A stretch of DNA of 39,159 bases from Hyphomicrobiales bacterium (GCA_900469625.1 UBXV01000039.1:9173-48331), one strand, 5' to 3'; positions 1 to 10,845 are shown, numbered from the stretch's first letter. Program-made: numbers and translations. The notes: a model not told the origin generated them from the letters alone.

Positions 1-966
1 CCGGCGCGCAAGATCGGTGGGGCGCTCGCGGCCGGCTGCTCCATCATCATGAAGGCGTCGGAGGAGACGCCTACGGGCGTCATTCACATTGCCAGAGCTT
101 TCCACGATGCGGGCCTGCCGGCCGGCGTGCTCAACCTCGTCTTCGGCCATCCTGCCGAAATTTCCGAATATCTCATCCCGCAGGACCGCATCCGGATGGT
201 CGCCTTCACCGGCTCGACCGCGGTTGGAAAGCACCTGACGACGCTCGCCTCTCAGGTGATGAAGCCGGCGCTGATGGAGCTTGGCGGGCATGCGCCCGTC
301 ATCGTCTGCGAGGATGCCGATCCGGTTGCCGCAGGCATTGCCTGTGCGACCCGCAAATACCGCAATTCCGGTCAGGTCTGCACCTCGCCGACGCGGTTCT
401 TCGTGCACGAGACGCTCTACGATCGCTTCATCGCGGCCTTTGTTGAGAAGGCGCGGTCCATCAAGGTCGGCGACGGCCTCCATGCCTCGACCCAAATGGG
501 GCCGGTCGCCAATGATCGTCGCATTGCTGCCCTCCAGGAGCTCGTCGACGACGCGCGCGCAAAGGGCGCACGCATCCTGTGTGGTGGTGGACGCCTCGAC
601 GGCAAGGGCTATTTCTTCGCGCCGACAGTGATCGCCGATCTGCCTGACGATGCCCGCGCGCTTTCGGAAGAGCCCTTCGGCCCGCTCGCCCTGATCAATC
701 CGGTTTCTTCGGTGGAGGAGGCAATCGGCAAGGCCAACGCGCTGCCCTTCGGCCTCGCCGCCTATGGCTTCACCAATTCGACTGCCAATGTCGATCGGCT
801 CATGCAGGGCATCGAAGCAGGCAACCTCTCGATCAATACGCTGGAGGCCTCGGTGGCTGAAACGCCGTTCGGTGGCGTCAAGGAAAGCGGTCTCGGCCGC
901 GAGGGCGGGGCCGAAGGCCTGCACCACTATACCGTCATCAAGAACGTTTCACTGCAGATCGCCTGA
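1..966 (+). CDS. NAD(P)-dependent aldehyde dehydrogenase, 5'-truncated by the window edge
   Basis: This is the C-terminal two thirds of a class I/II aldehyde dehydrogenase, which oxidises an aldehyde to the acid with NAD(P)+. The frame is open from base 1 (ARKIGGALAAGCSIIMKASEE precedes and includes the first ATG at 49), so the start lies outside the window; 321 residues are visible against about 480 for the family. The FTGSTAVGK nucleotide-binding turn, the general-base Glu in MELGG (codon 277-279) and the nucleophile Cys in GQVC (codon 379-381) are all present, as is the late EEPFGP motif. The sequence resembles succinate-semialdehyde or aminomuconate-semialdehyde dehydrogenases. The nearby 3-hydroxyanthranilate dioxygenase makes 2-aminomuconate semialdehyde a reasonable substrate guess, but that is inference. 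It converges on the LysR gene across a strong hairpin. Confidence 0.93.
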   Translation, partial: PARKIGGALAAGCSIIMKASEETPTGVIHIARAFHDAGLPAGVLNLVFGHPAEISEYLIPQDRIRMVAFTGSTAVGKHLTTLASQVMKPALMELGGHAPVIVCEDADPVAAGIACATRKYRNSGQVCTSPTRFFVHETLYDRFIAAFVEKARSIKVGDGLHASTQMGPVANDRRIAALQELVDDARAKGARILCGGGRLDGKGYFFAPTVIADLPDDARALSEEPFGPLALINPVSSVEEAIGKANALPFGLAAYGFTNSTANVDRLMQGIEAGNLSINTLEASVAETPFGGVKESGLGREGGAEGLHHYTVIKNVSLQIA

Positions 967-992
967 CGACTGCTCCGATCGCCGCCTGAAAT

Positions 993-1029
993 CGAGGCCG
1001 AAACCGTTGTTCAGACGGCTTCGGCCTCG
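993..1029. terminator. Bidirectional intrinsic terminator between convergent genes
   Basis: CGAGGCCGAA (993-1002) pairs perfectly with TTCGGCCTCG (1020-1029). CCGT (1004-1007) pairs with ACGG (1015-1018) inside it, after one A/C mismatch, leaving a 7-base loop. TTTT follows shortly after on the plus strand (about 1032-1035). It sits between the aldehyde dehydrogenase stop and the LysR stop, where a two-way terminator is expected. Confidence 0.75.
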
Positions 1030-1038
1030 TGCTTTTCG

Positions 1039-1944
1039 TCAAGCGACGACCGGCACCATGTCACGCAAGACCTTGCGTAGAACGGTGCGGACCGCGACCG
1101 TTGCCGGGGAGGGGGTGCGCTCCCGCGCGGTGATGATCGCCACGTCCCGGGCGATGGATGGCTCGACCAGTGGTCGCGCGACGACCTTTCGGCCGTGCAG
1201 TCCGGCAAAGGCATAGGTCGGCAGGATGGCCAGTCCCGCTTCCCGTTCGACGAGGGAAAGCGCGGTGTTGATCTGGTGCACTTCAAGCGAGGGGCGCAGC
1301 GGCACGCCCGCGCTTTCGAAGCCGACCTCGGTCAAGAGCCGGATGTTGCTTTCACGCGTCAGTGTGATGATCGGCTGGTCGGCCAGCGCTGACCAGGCGA
1401 CTTCCGCCTTGGAGCAGATGACGTGACCCTCCGGGGCAAAAACCATCAGTTGGTCACGCAGGACGCGTTGCATCTCAAGCCCGTCCTCGTCGCTGGCGAA
1501 GGTTCCGACGCCAAGGTCGCAAAGGCCGCTGCGCACGCGGGGGGCGATGAGGTCGGTTACCACGTCCTCGATCCTCAGCTTGAGGCTGGGGTGGGTCGCG
1601 GCGACCTCCTGCAACAGACGTGGCAGTACCGTCGCGCCGAGGAAGGGCGGGGCGGCGATGCGCACCAGGCCTGTCCGCAGTTGCCCGAGATCGTGAACCG
1701 CATCGACGGCTCGCTCGATTTCCGCAAGCCCCGGCAAAGCCCCGGCGGCGAAGACGCGACCGGCTTCCGTCAGTTCGACGCGCCGGGTCGTGCGGTCGAA
1801 AAGCCGTGCGCCGAGCAGGGCTTCGAGGTCCCGGATCGCATGCGAGATGCCGGCCTGGCTGGTGCGCAAGCGCTCGGCGGCGCGGGAGAAGTTGCCGAGT
1901 TCGACCACGGCCTGGAAACATTTGATCTGACGGAGATTGAGCAT
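1039..1944 (-). CDS. LysR-family transcriptional regulator
   Basis: This is a full-length LysR-type regulator of 301 residues, a DNA-binding protein that usually activates an adjacent divergent operon when it binds a pathway metabolite. The N-terminal winged helix-turn-helix is clear (LNLRQIKCFQAVVELGNFS, then RLRTSQAGISHAIRDLEALLG). The rest fits the periplasmic-binding-protein-like effector domain starting near GLVRIAAPP. I chose the ATG at 1944 (MLNLRQ), which has GGAT about 7 bases upstream; another ATG at 1956 adds four residues but has no ribosome-binding site. It is divergent from the DapA-like/dioxygenase operon and probably controls it, and possibly the aldehyde dehydrogenase, which is an inference from layout. 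Confidence 0.93.
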   Translation of the reverse strand: MLNLRQIKCFQAVVELGNFSRAAERLRTSQAGISHAIRDLEALLGARLFDRTTRRVELTEAGRVFAAGALPGLAEIERAVDAVHDLGQLRTGLVRIAAPPFLGATVLPRLLQEVAATHPSLKLRIEDVVTDLIAPRVRSGLCDLGVGTFASDEDGLEMQRVLRDQLMVFAPEGHVICSKAEVAWSALADQPIITLTRESNIRLLTEVGFESAGVPLRPSLEVHQINTALSLVEREAGLAILPTYAFAGLHGRKVVARPLVEPSIARDVAIITARERTPSPATVAVRTVLRKVLRDMVPVVA

Positions 1945-2087
1945 CGGGCGATCCATACTGATTTCAGCATGAATATATACGAACTATGCGCCTTTATGAA
2001 TAAAATTTTCCAGCGCTATATGGCGACAACACAGACCGGGACGGCCTGCTTCACGCGCCGCCCGGAGCACATGCGACAGGGAGCGTC
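1945..2087. promoter_or_regulatory. Divergent LysR / catabolic operon control region
   Basis: These 143 bases separate the LysR start from the DapA-like gene. The part at about 1960-2015 is markedly AT-rich (ATGAATATATACG and TATGAATAAAATTTT), unlike the surrounding coding DNA. It is where LysR T-N11-A sites and both promoters should lie. I cannot assign one operator with confidence. The DapA-like gene has an AGGGAG ribosome-binding site just before its ATG. Confidence 0.45.
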
Positions 2088-3607
<1,520 letters not shown>

Positions 3608-3634
3608 ACCGATAGCGAGACAGCGGAGGATCGC

Positions 3635-4441
3635 ATGTCCACAGTCGAAACCATTTGCCTCGTCGGCTGGGGCGCCATTGGTCAGCGGGTTGCGGCGCTT
3701 CTGAAGGCGCGCGGCGCCAGCGCCCGGATCGCCGGGATCGCGGTGCGCGATCCGAAGGAAGGCGAAGGGACCATGCCGGACGGTGCGGTTCACCTCGCCA
3801 GCCCCGAAGCGTTGGCAGCGACGGGGGCGACACTGGTCGTCGAGGCAGCGAGCCGGGAAAGCGTGCTGCCATATGCCCGTGCCGCACTGGCTGCGGGCAT
3901 GGACTTCGCTGTCACCTCCACCTCGGCGCTTGTGGATGTCTCCGTGCTTGACGAGTTGGTCGAGCTGGCGCGGCGCAACGGTCGCAAACTCATCATTCCG
4001 CCGGGCGCGCTCGGCGGCATCGATGCGCTCTCGGCGGCCTCGCGGCTGGGACTGGACAGTGTCGAGCACGTCATCACCAAGCCCGCCAGTGCCTGGCTTG
4101 GCACGCAGGCAGAGCAGCTCTGTCGCCTGACGGAACTGCAGGAGGCGGAAACCTTCTTCGAGGGGACGGCGGCGGAAGCGGCCACGGCTTTCCCGCAAAA
4201 CGCCAATGTGGCGGCGACCACCTCGCTTGCCGGCATTGGCATGCAACGGACCCGCGTGCGCCTCGTCGCCGATCCCAGGGCCGTGGAAAACATGCACTGT
4301 ATTCAGGCCAGAGGTCCCTTCGGCACGTTCGAAATCCGGCTTCAGAACCGTCCGCTCGCCACCAACCCGAAATCCTCGGAAATGACGGCGCTCAACCTTG
4401 TTCGTCTGATCGAAAACAGGAGCAGCGCGCTCGTCGTCTAG
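3635..4441 (+). CDS. nadX: L-aspartate dehydrogenase family protein (NadX-like)
   Basis: A 268-residue NAD(P)-dependent dehydrogenase of the aspartate dehydrogenase (DUF108) family. The N-terminal Rossmann motif is GWGAIG (about residues 11-16). The family signature FPQNANVAATTSLAG lies near residues 188-202 and a C-terminal NPKSSEMTALN motif follows. Family members oxidise aspartate to iminoaspartate for NAD synthesis, or run in reverse. Here the gene closes a catabolic-looking operon with a ring-cleavage dioxygenase, so the true substrate may be another amino or imino acid from that pathway; that is inference. GGAGG lies 5 bases before the ATG. I see no truncation. Confidence 0.87.
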   Translation: MSTVETICLVGWGAIGQRVAALLKARGASARIAGIAVRDPKEGEGTMPDGAVHLASPEALAATGATLVVEAASRESVLPYARAALAAGMDFAVTSTSALVDVSVLDELVELARRNGRKLIIPPGALGGIDALSAASRLGLDSVEHVITKPASAWLGTQAEQLCRLTELQEAETFFEGTAAEAATAFPQNANVAATTSLAGIGMQRTRVRLVADPRAVENMHCIQARGPFGTFEIRLQNRPLATNPKSSEMTALNLVRLIENRSSALVV

Positions 4442-4864
4442 CATCGGCGTTGCGTCCCGGCCTGCGAAGAGCGGACGATTGCCAGGGGACTGTCGGTCTA
4501 AGTCTCCGATGGTTCGTTCACGGTGATTGTCGGACCCAATCCACGTTCCTGCGCGCCTAGTCGCGCCTTCTGGCACCATCTTCAAGTCAGGCGGTGCGCG
4601 TGGCGATGCCGTAAAACCTCCGCCGACATTCGGCCAACGATCCGGTGCGTCGTGAAGGCTGCTTGCGGCCGTTGCACGCCTCGTCGTGTGTCGTCGCCAT
4701 TGCGGCAGACACCTCCGCCGCCGCAACGTCCTGCGGGGTTTTTGCACGCGGAGATATTTATCCAAGCCTTTGACTGGAAAAAGCATTGGTCGGCCCTATC
4801 TGCGGCGATGCTACAGGGCTAGTTGTGAGCTGAACGTGGCATCGGCTCGGGGATATTGAGTGAT
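4442..4864. other. Intergenic region ending in an intrinsic terminator and a kinase promoter
   Basis: No convincing protein gene lies here; the short frames on both strands lack family features. It holds a plus-strand intrinsic terminator at 4721-4743, about 280 bases after the nadX-like stop, so the stretch is either a long 3' UTR or an independent small RNA. Between that terminator and the hybrid kinase, TTGACT at 4770-4775 is a possible -35 element, with only a poor -10 candidate (CCTATC, 4795-4800). Confidence 0.5.
4721..4743 (+). terminator. Intrinsic terminator downstream of the dioxygenase operon
   Basis: CCGCA (4721-4725) pairs with TGCGG (4732-4736) around a 6-base loop, followed by GG and then TTTTT (4739-4743). 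The stem is short but GC-rich and is followed directly by the T tract. Confidence 0.5.
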
Positions 4865-7800
4865 ATGACGACTGCATCGGCGGAAAAATCCGCTCCATGG
4901 ATTTATGCTCTCCTCGCGATCCTGATCGTGTTGCCATTCATCGCCGATCTCATGTTGCCTCTCGGCACCGCCGTCTGGGTCGTTTATATCCTGGCGGCTG
5001 CCGTGTCGTTCTTTGCCTGGCGACAGGAGACCCCCATCATCGTGGCGGTCTTGTCGACCATCCTCATCGTGATCGGCTACTTTCTCGCACCAGGTGGCGT
5101 TTCCGAAAGCCTCGCTCAGATCAACCGCTCGCTCTGCGTCGCCACCATATGGGTCCTCGCGGCGACAGGCTTTGCGTTCATCCGCAACAAGACCGAGGTT
5201 CGTCGCCAGGAATGGCTGCAGGAAGGCCAGGTCGGCCTCGCGCATCGCATCGCCGGAGAGCAGACGATCGAGCAGCTTTCCGACAATGTTCTGGGCTATC
5301 TGACATCTTTCCTTGGCGCTGAGAGCGCTGCGATCTTTATCCGCAACGGCGCCAACTTCTGCCGCAAGGCCTCTTTCGGCGTGCCGGACGACGCGCCGGT
5401 CCCGCAGACGGTTTCGATCGGTGACGGTCTCATCGGTCAGGTGGCGAAGGATGGTAAACCCATCACGCTCTCGGCCGTCCCGGAGAAGTATCTCTATGTC
5501 GGCTCGGCGCTCGGCCGCACGGTTCCGCGCAGTCTCCTGATGTTTGCAGCCGAGGACAACGGCGTCGTCAACGCCGTACTGGAATTCGGTTTCCTCAACC
5601 AAAAGGAGCCAGCCGGCGCAGAGCTGGTCGAACGTCTGTCGCCGATGATCGGCATCGCCATCCGTTCGGTCGAATATCGCGACAGCTTGCGCGATCTTCT
5701 CGAGGAGACGCGGGAACAGGCGGCCGAACTTCAGGCACAGAGCGACGAGATGCGTGCCGCCAACGATGAGCTTGAGGCCCAGAGCCGCTCCCTGCAGGAA
5801 TCGCAATCGCGCCTGGAACTTCAGCAGACGGAGCTCGAGCAGAACAACGCCCAGCTCGAACGGCAGGCGCGCGAGCTCGAAGGACAGCGCGATGACCTTG
5901 CAGGTGCCAAGCTCGTGCTGCAGCAGCAGGCTCGCGATCTGGAAAAGGGAAGCCGGTACAAGTCCGAGTTCCTCTCCAACATGTCGCACGAATTGCGCAC
6001 GCCGCTGAACTCGTTGCTCATCCTTGCGCAACTGCTGGCTGACAACAAGGCCGGCAATCTAAGCGCAGAACAGGTCAAGTTTGCCAATACGATCAAGTCG
6101 TCGGGCAACGATCTCCTGCTGCTGATCAACGATATCCTCGACATTTCCAAGATCGAGGCCGGCCAGGTCGAGATACAGCCCCAATCAGTTGCCGTGGCCG
6201 ATATCGTCGGCAAGCTGAAGGGAATGTTCGAAACGACGGCCACACAGAAGGGGCTGACGCTACGCTCGGAGATTCTATCCGAAACGCCGGCGACTGTCGT
6301 GACCGACCCGCTGCGCCTGGAGCAGATCCTCAAGAATTTCCTCAGCAACGCGATCAAGTTCACCCACAGCGGTGAAGTCGCGCTGGTCATCGAAAAGAGC
6401 GGCGGACGCCATATCTCGTTCAGCGTTCGAGACACCGGCATCGGCATATCGGAAGAACACCAGCAGGCGATCTTCGAACCGTTCCGGCAGGCCGACGGCA
6501 CGATCAGCCGCAGATATGGCGGGACCGGGCTTGGACTTTCGATTTCGCGCGAGCTTGGGACCATGCTCGCCGGCCGGATCGAGGTCGAGAGCCAGGAAGG
6601 CAAGGGCAGTACCTTCAGGCTCGTGCTGCCACTCGAGCTGGAAGCGGCTGTACCTGCGCTGACGCGGGCGTCCGCTGGCGTTCCGCCGGCCGCCATCAAG
6701 GCGGCCGCGTTGGAGGCGCGCGCCACCGAAGACGGATCTGCCGGCGAAGGCTCGGTCAGACTAATTCCGGACGATCGCGGACGGCTGACCGCCGGTGGCC
6801 GCATCATGCTGGCAGTTGAGGACGATGCGACCTTCGCCGAGATCCTCTACGATCTCGCCCACGAGCTCGGTTTCCAGTGCATCGTTGCCGGCACGGCCGA
6901 AGACGGCATCATTCTTGCCCGCCAGTACCTGCCGCATGCCATCATCCTCGATATCGGCCTTCCCGATCATACCGGCCTGTTTGTTCTCGACAGGCTGAAG
7001 CACGATCTCAGGACCCGGCATATCCCGGTGCACGTCGTTTCCGCGTCCGACTACGTTCGCCGCGCACGCGCACTGGGCGCGGCCGGATATACGCTGAAAC
7101 CAGTCAAGCGCGAGGAGTTGGTCCAGGCGCTCGAGGGCCTCGAACACAAGTTGCTCGAACCCGTGCGCCGCGTGCTTGTCGTCGAGGACGATGCAACACA
7201 GCTCGAAAGCGTGCAGCTGCTGCTGAACTCCCGCAACGTCAACACGGTCGGCGCCAAGACGGCAGCCGAGTGCCTGGAAAAGCTGAGAGGCGAGGCATTC
7301 GACTGCATGGTGCTGGATCTGACCTTGCCGGATGCGTCGGGCCTGGATGTGCTCGACGAGCTCAGCCAGGATGCCTCGATCGCGTTCCCGCCTGTTATCG
7401 TCTATACCGGCCGCGACATCACCGCCGACGACGAGCTCCGCCTCAGGCGATACGCGAAATCGATTATCATCAAGGGCGCAAAATCGCCCGAGCGCCTGCT
7501 CGACGAAGTCACGCTGTTCCTCCATCAGGTCGTTTCCACGCTTCCAAACCAGCAGCAGGAAATGCTGGCGAAATCGCTCAATCGCGATGAAGCGGTGCAA
7601 GGCAGGCGGATCCTCATCGTCGAGGATGACGTGCGCAACGTCTACGCCTTGACCAGCATTTTCGAAACGCACGGCGCCAGCGTCACGATCGCCAGAAACG
7701 GGCTGGAGGCCTTGAAAGCGATCGACGAAGGCCAGCGGCAGGGGGCCGGTTCGCCTTTCGACCTCGTGCTCATGGACGTGATGATGCCCGAAATGGATGG

Positions 7801-7987
7801 ATTGACCGCCGTGCGCGAAATTCGCAGCCGTCCGGGCCTGAAGGGCCTGCCGATCATCATGTTGACCGCCAAGGCCATGCCACAGGACCAGCAGCAATCG
7901 ATCGACGCCGGTGCCAACGATTACCTGGCCAAGCCGCTCGACGTCGACAAGCTTCTATCCCTGGCACGGGTGTGGATTTCAAGATGA
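4865..7987 (+). CDS. Membrane hybrid histidine kinase: 4 TM, GAF, coiled coil, HisKA-HATPase, three receivers
   Basis: A 1040-residue hybrid sensor kinase. Four hydrophobic segments fill roughly residues 10-110, followed by a GAF-like domain (about 130-270). A long Gln/Glu/Leu-rich coiled coil (about 275-365) leads into the kinase: H-box MSHELRTPLNS with phospho-acceptor His375, an ATPase domain with the N-box NFLSNAIKF, and G-boxes DTGIGI and GGTGLGLSI. Three receiver domains follow, with phospho-acceptors Asp696, Asp818 and Asp971. The last has the canonical MDVMMPEMDG motif; the first two (LDIGLPD and LDLTLPD) are also intact. I chose ATG 4865, with GGGGA about 11 bases upstream, over TTG 4856. 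The stop overlaps the CheR-like start (ATGA), so the two are translationally coupled. Confidence 0.93.
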   Translation: MTTASAEKSAPWIYALLAILIVLPFIADLMLPLGTAVWVVYILAAAVSFFAWRQETPIIVAVLSTILIVIGYFLAPGGVSESLAQINRSLCVATIWVLAATGFAFIRNKTEVRRQEWLQEGQVGLAHRIAGEQTIEQLSDNVLGYLTSFLGAESAAIFIRNGANFCRKASFGVPDDAPVPQTVSIGDGLIGQVAKDGKPITLSAVPEKYLYVGSALGRTVPRSLLMFAAEDNGVVNAVLEFGFLNQKEPAGAELVERLSPMIGIAIRSVEYRDSLRDLLEETREQAAELQAQSDEMRAANDELEAQSRSLQESQSRLELQQTELEQNNAQLERQARELEGQRDDLAGAKLVLQQQARDLEKGSRYKSEFLSNMSHELRTPLNSLLILAQLLADNKAGNLSAEQVKFANTIKSSGNDLLLLINDILDISKIEAGQVEIQPQSVAVADIVGKLKGMFETTATQKGLTLRSEILSETPATVVTDPLRLEQILKNFLSNAIKFTHSGEVALVIEKSGGRHISFSVRDTGIGISEEHQQAIFEPFRQADGTISRRYGGTGLGLSISRELGTMLAGRIEVESQEGKGSTFRLVLPLELEAAVPALTRASAGVPPAAIKAAALEARATEDGSAGEGSVRLIPDDRGRLTAGGRIMLAVEDDATFAEILYDLAHELGFQCIVAGTAEDGIILARQYLPHAIILDIGLPDHTGLFVLDRLKHDLRTRHIPVHVVSASDYVRRARALGAAGYTLKPVKREELVQALEGLEHKLLEPVRRVLVVEDDATQLESVQLLLNSRNVNTVGAKTAAECLEKLRGEAFDCMVLDLTLPDASGLDVLDELSQDASIAFPPVIVYTGRDITADDELRLRRYAKSIIIKGAKSPERLLDEVTLFLHQVVSTLPNQQQEMLAKSLNRDEAVQGRRILIVEDDVRNVYALTSIFETHGASVTIARNGLEALKAIDEGQRQGAGSPFDLVLMDVMMPEMDGLTAVREIRSRPGLKGLPIIMLTAKAMPQDQQQSIDAGANDYLAKPLDVDKLLSLARVWISR

Positions 7988-8862
7988 CCGACATTGCCCT
8001 GTCCGCAAGCAGGATCGACGAGATCGAGCTCTCCTTGCTGCTCGAGGCGATCTACCAGAAGAGCCACTACGACTTCCGTGGCTACTCCCAGGCATCGCTG
8101 GCGCGACGGATGGAGCAGGCGAAGGTGCATTTCGGGTGCAGCAGCCTCTCCATGCTTCAGCACCTCGTGCTTCATCAGCCATCGGTCTTTCGTGAGCTGC
8201 TCAACTTCCTCACCGTGCAGGTGAGCGAGCTGTTCCGCGATCCGGAATACTACCGGATGCTGCGGGAGAAGGTGATACCGCATCTGAAGACCTACCCGTC
8301 GCTCAAGATCTGGGTTGCCGGCTGCAGCGACGGGGAAGAGCTCTATTCGCTATCCATCCTCTTCCGTGAAGAGGGCCTTGAGAACCGCACGATGTTCTAT
8401 GCGACGGACATCAATCCCGCAGCACTGAAGAAGGCCGAGGCTGGAATCTACGCCCTCGACCGGATGGCGCGCTTCACCGAGAACCACCGGCTGTCCGGTG
8501 GCCGGTCGTCACTGTCCGATTATTATACCGCTGCCTATGGCTCTGCCGTCTTCGACAAGTCGCTGCGGGCGCGCACCGTCTTTTCCGAGCATAGCCTCGT
8601 CAGCGACGAGGTGTTCTCCGAGGTTCACCTGGTCTCCTGCAGGAACGTCCTCATCTATTTCGACAAGGCGTTGCAGGATCGGGCGATCGCCGTGTTCGAT
8701 CAGTCGCTCGTGCATGGTGGGTTCCTGGGTCTCGGCATGCAGGAGACCTTGAGTTTCTCCGCCTATGCCGACCGGTTCGATGTCTTTGGCCGAACCGAGA
8801 AAATCTACCGCAAGCACATGCGGCACCATACCAATGAAGGAATGCGTCATGGCCGACCGTGA
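7984..8862 (+). CDS. CheR-type protein-glutamate methyltransferase
   Basis: A 292-residue SAM-dependent methyltransferase of the CheR family, which in chemotaxis methylates receptor glutamates. An N-terminal helical region is followed by the SAM-binding motif IWVAGCSDGEELYSLS (about residues 109-124), TDINPAAL, and the typical SCRNVLIYF motif (about residues 218-226). The start ATG at 7984 overlaps the upstream kinase TGA by four bases; a GTG at 7972 is possible but less likely. The stop lies 14 bases inside the next gene. No chemoreceptor, CheA, CheW or CheB is in the window, so it probably belongs to a signalling module outside classical chemotaxis, acting on a neighbouring kinase or an unseen receptor. 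That last point is inference. Confidence 0.92.
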   Translation: MTDIALSASRIDEIELSLLLEAIYQKSHYDFRGYSQASLARRMEQAKVHFGCSSLSMLQHLVLHQPSVFRELLNFLTVQVSELFRDPEYYRMLREKVIPHLKTYPSLKIWVAGCSDGEELYSLSILFREEGLENRTMFYATDINPAALKKAEAGIYALDRMARFTENHRLSGGRSSLSDYYTAAYGSAVFDKSLRARTVFSEHSLVSDEVFSEVHLVSCRNVLIYFDKALQDRAIAVFDQSLVHGGFLGLGMQETLSFSAYADRFDVFGRTEKIYRKHMRHHTNEGMRHGRP

Positions 8863-10678
8863 CATCGTCAAGTTTCTGATCGTCGACGATCTCGAAGAAA
8901 ACCTCGTTGCACTTGAAGCATTGCTTCGCCGTGACGGGCTGGAACTCATCAGGGCCAGGTCCGGCGCCGAGGCCCTGGAATTGCTCCTCGTTCACGATAT
9001 CTGTCTGGCGCTTCTCGATGTGCAGATGCCGGGCATGGACGGTTTCGAGCTGGCCGAAGTCATGCGCGGGCCGGAGCGCACGCGCAGCATTCCGATCATC
9101 TTCCTGACAGCCTTGCCCGCCGACGAAACACGGCGTTTCCGCGGATACGAGGCGGGCGCCGTCGATTACCTGCAAAAGCCGATCGACCCGATCGTTCTGC
9201 ACAACAAGACCGGCGTCTTCTTCGAACTGGCACGCCAGCGCAATTCGCTTCGCGCCCAAACCGTCAAGCTCAACCAGGCACTCAACCTGATTAAGGCGCA
9301 TACGGACAACTCGCCGATGGCGTTCATACAGCTGGACTGCCAGTTTCGCGTGACGTCGTGGTCGAAAGGGGCTGAACGCATGCTCGGCTGGCCGGCCAAG
9401 GACGCAATCGGCCGCACATTTGCCGAACTCGAAGTGTTCCGCCAAAGGGACGAAGAGCAGTTTGCCTCGCTAGCCGCGACGCTTGTCGAAGATGACGCGA
9501 GCGGAAGGGGTGTTTGCGAGCTGGTGGCGCGCGACCGCAAGGGTACGCTGTTTACCGGCGAGTGGTATCTGTCCGCACTTTACGATGCGCAGGGCCGTTT
9601 GTCTTCGATGAGTGTCCAGGTGCTCGATGTCACCGGCCGCAAACGCGCCGAGGAAACACAGCGCCTCCTGATCGGCGAACTCAACCATCGCGTCAAGAAC
9701 ACGCTGGCAACCGTTCAGGCAATGGCGGCTCACACGCTCCGGTTCAGCACCGATCCGGCCTCTTTCGCAGAGACCTTCGGTGGTCGCATCCAGTCGATGT
9801 CCAGAGCGCATTCGATGCTGAGTGCCGCGACCTGGCGCGGGGCAAAGCTGCACGAGATCGTTGCAGATCAGCTCAGGCTCGGTCTGATCGACGAGGACCG
9901 CTTCACCTATGAGGGGCCCGCCGTCTATCTCAAACCCCAGGAAGCGCTGCATATCGCGATGATCGTGCACGAGCTCACGACCAATGCTGTCAAATATGGT
10001 GCCTTTGCGGTTCCCGACGGGCGCGTGCGGCTCGATTGGCGGCTAGAGGGCAGGATGCTCAATCTGCTATGGGTGGAGGACGGGAAGGACGGCATTGAAC
10101 CGAATGCTGCAAAGGGTTTCGGTACGACATTGATCGAGCAAAGCGCGCGCTCCGGGGGCGGATCCGCCCAGATGACATTCACCGCCAAAGGGATCGTGTG
10201 GCATATCGAACTCCTGATCGAAGACCTGCCTGAAAGCGCAGACCCTCAATCGGCACTCGCCGCGGCGAACGAAGCGGCGCGGATCGAAGCCATGCGAAAT
10301 GCGCTGCCGTCAGAGAGATTGCGCCGGGCACTGATCATCGAGGACGAACCGCTTGTGGCACTCGATATCGCGACGCTGCTAGAAGCCGATGGTTTCGAGG
10401 TCGCCGGCATTGCCGCAAGCATCGACGAGGCACTGACCATCATCAGCCATGCCGAGGTCGACGTCGCGCTGCTCGATGGGAATCTGCGCGGGCAGGCTGT
10501 CGATGCCGTAGCTTCGGCGCTGCAGGAAAAGAACATTCCCTTCGTATTTGTGAGCGGGTACGGGCGGGAGAACCTTCCGGCGAGATTTTCCGGCGTTCCC
10601 GTCGTGGCCAAACCATTCAGCGACCAGCAGCTTATCGAGGCGACAAAAAGCGCGATGGCTTCCGCCTTGATTGCCTAG
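8849..10678 (+). CDS. REC-PAS-HWE histidine kinase-REC signalling protein
   Basis: A 609-residue soluble signalling protein. The N-terminal receiver carries phospho-acceptor Asp57 (LLDVQMPGMDG). A PAS domain covers about residues 145-270. The kinase core is of the HWE family common in alphaproteobacteria: H-box GELNHRVKNTLA with His280, N-box VHELTTNAVKYG including the family His, and the WxE signature in LLWVEDG. A C-terminal receiver (about 490-605) has Asp543 in LLDGNLRG and a terminal KPFS. Without membrane segments, it probably takes its input from the upstream hybrid kinase through its first receiver. ATG 8849 has GAAGGA 7 bases upstream, inside the CheR-like gene; longer frames from 8765 are not needed. 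HWE kinases often feed the general stress response, which is a hypothesis here. Confidence 0.93.
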   Translation: MADRDIVKFLIVDDLEENLVALEALLRRDGLELIRARSGAEALELLLVHDICLALLDVQMPGMDGFELAEVMRGPERTRSIPIIFLTALPADETRRFRGYEAGAVDYLQKPIDPIVLHNKTGVFFELARQRNSLRAQTVKLNQALNLIKAHTDNSPMAFIQLDCQFRVTSWSKGAERMLGWPAKDAIGRTFAELEVFRQRDEEQFASLAATLVEDDASGRGVCELVARDRKGTLFTGEWYLSALYDAQGRLSSMSVQVLDVTGRKRAEETQRLLIGELNHRVKNTLATVQAMAAHTLRFSTDPASFAETFGGRIQSMSRAHSMLSAATWRGAKLHEIVADQLRLGLIDEDRFTYEGPAVYLKPQEALHIAMIVHELTTNAVKYGAFAVPDGRVRLDWRLEGRMLNLLWVEDGKDGIEPNAAKGFGTTLIEQSARSGGGSAQMTFTAKGIVWHIELLIEDLPESADPQSALAAANEAARIEAMRNALPSERLRRALIIEDEPLVALDIATLLEADGFEVAGIAASIDEALTIISHAEVDVALLDGNLRGQAVDAVASALQEKNIPFVFVSGYGRENLPARFSGVPVVAKPFSDQQLIEATKSAMASALIA

Positions 10679-10820
10679 GATACGATGGCGGCTGGCACCC
10701 GTGGCGGTGCGATGACCGCCGCGTGCGGCGATCCTTCTCTCCACGCGCACGCTTTGCTTGCTTCTTGCCGCGTTCTGTAGAGCTTGCCGGAAGCGTTCGC
10801 TTCGTTGGCCGCCGACAGGT

Positions 10821-10845
10821 CTGCCCGGCCTAGGATGGCGGGCAG
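10821..10845. terminator. Hairpin across the cytochrome stop codon between convergent genes
   Basis: CTGCCCG (10821-10827) and CGGGCAG (10839-10845) form a perfect 7-bp stem around an 11-base loop that contains the cytochrome stop codon. No T tract follows on either strand, so its activity as an intrinsic terminator is uncertain. Confidence 0.35.
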
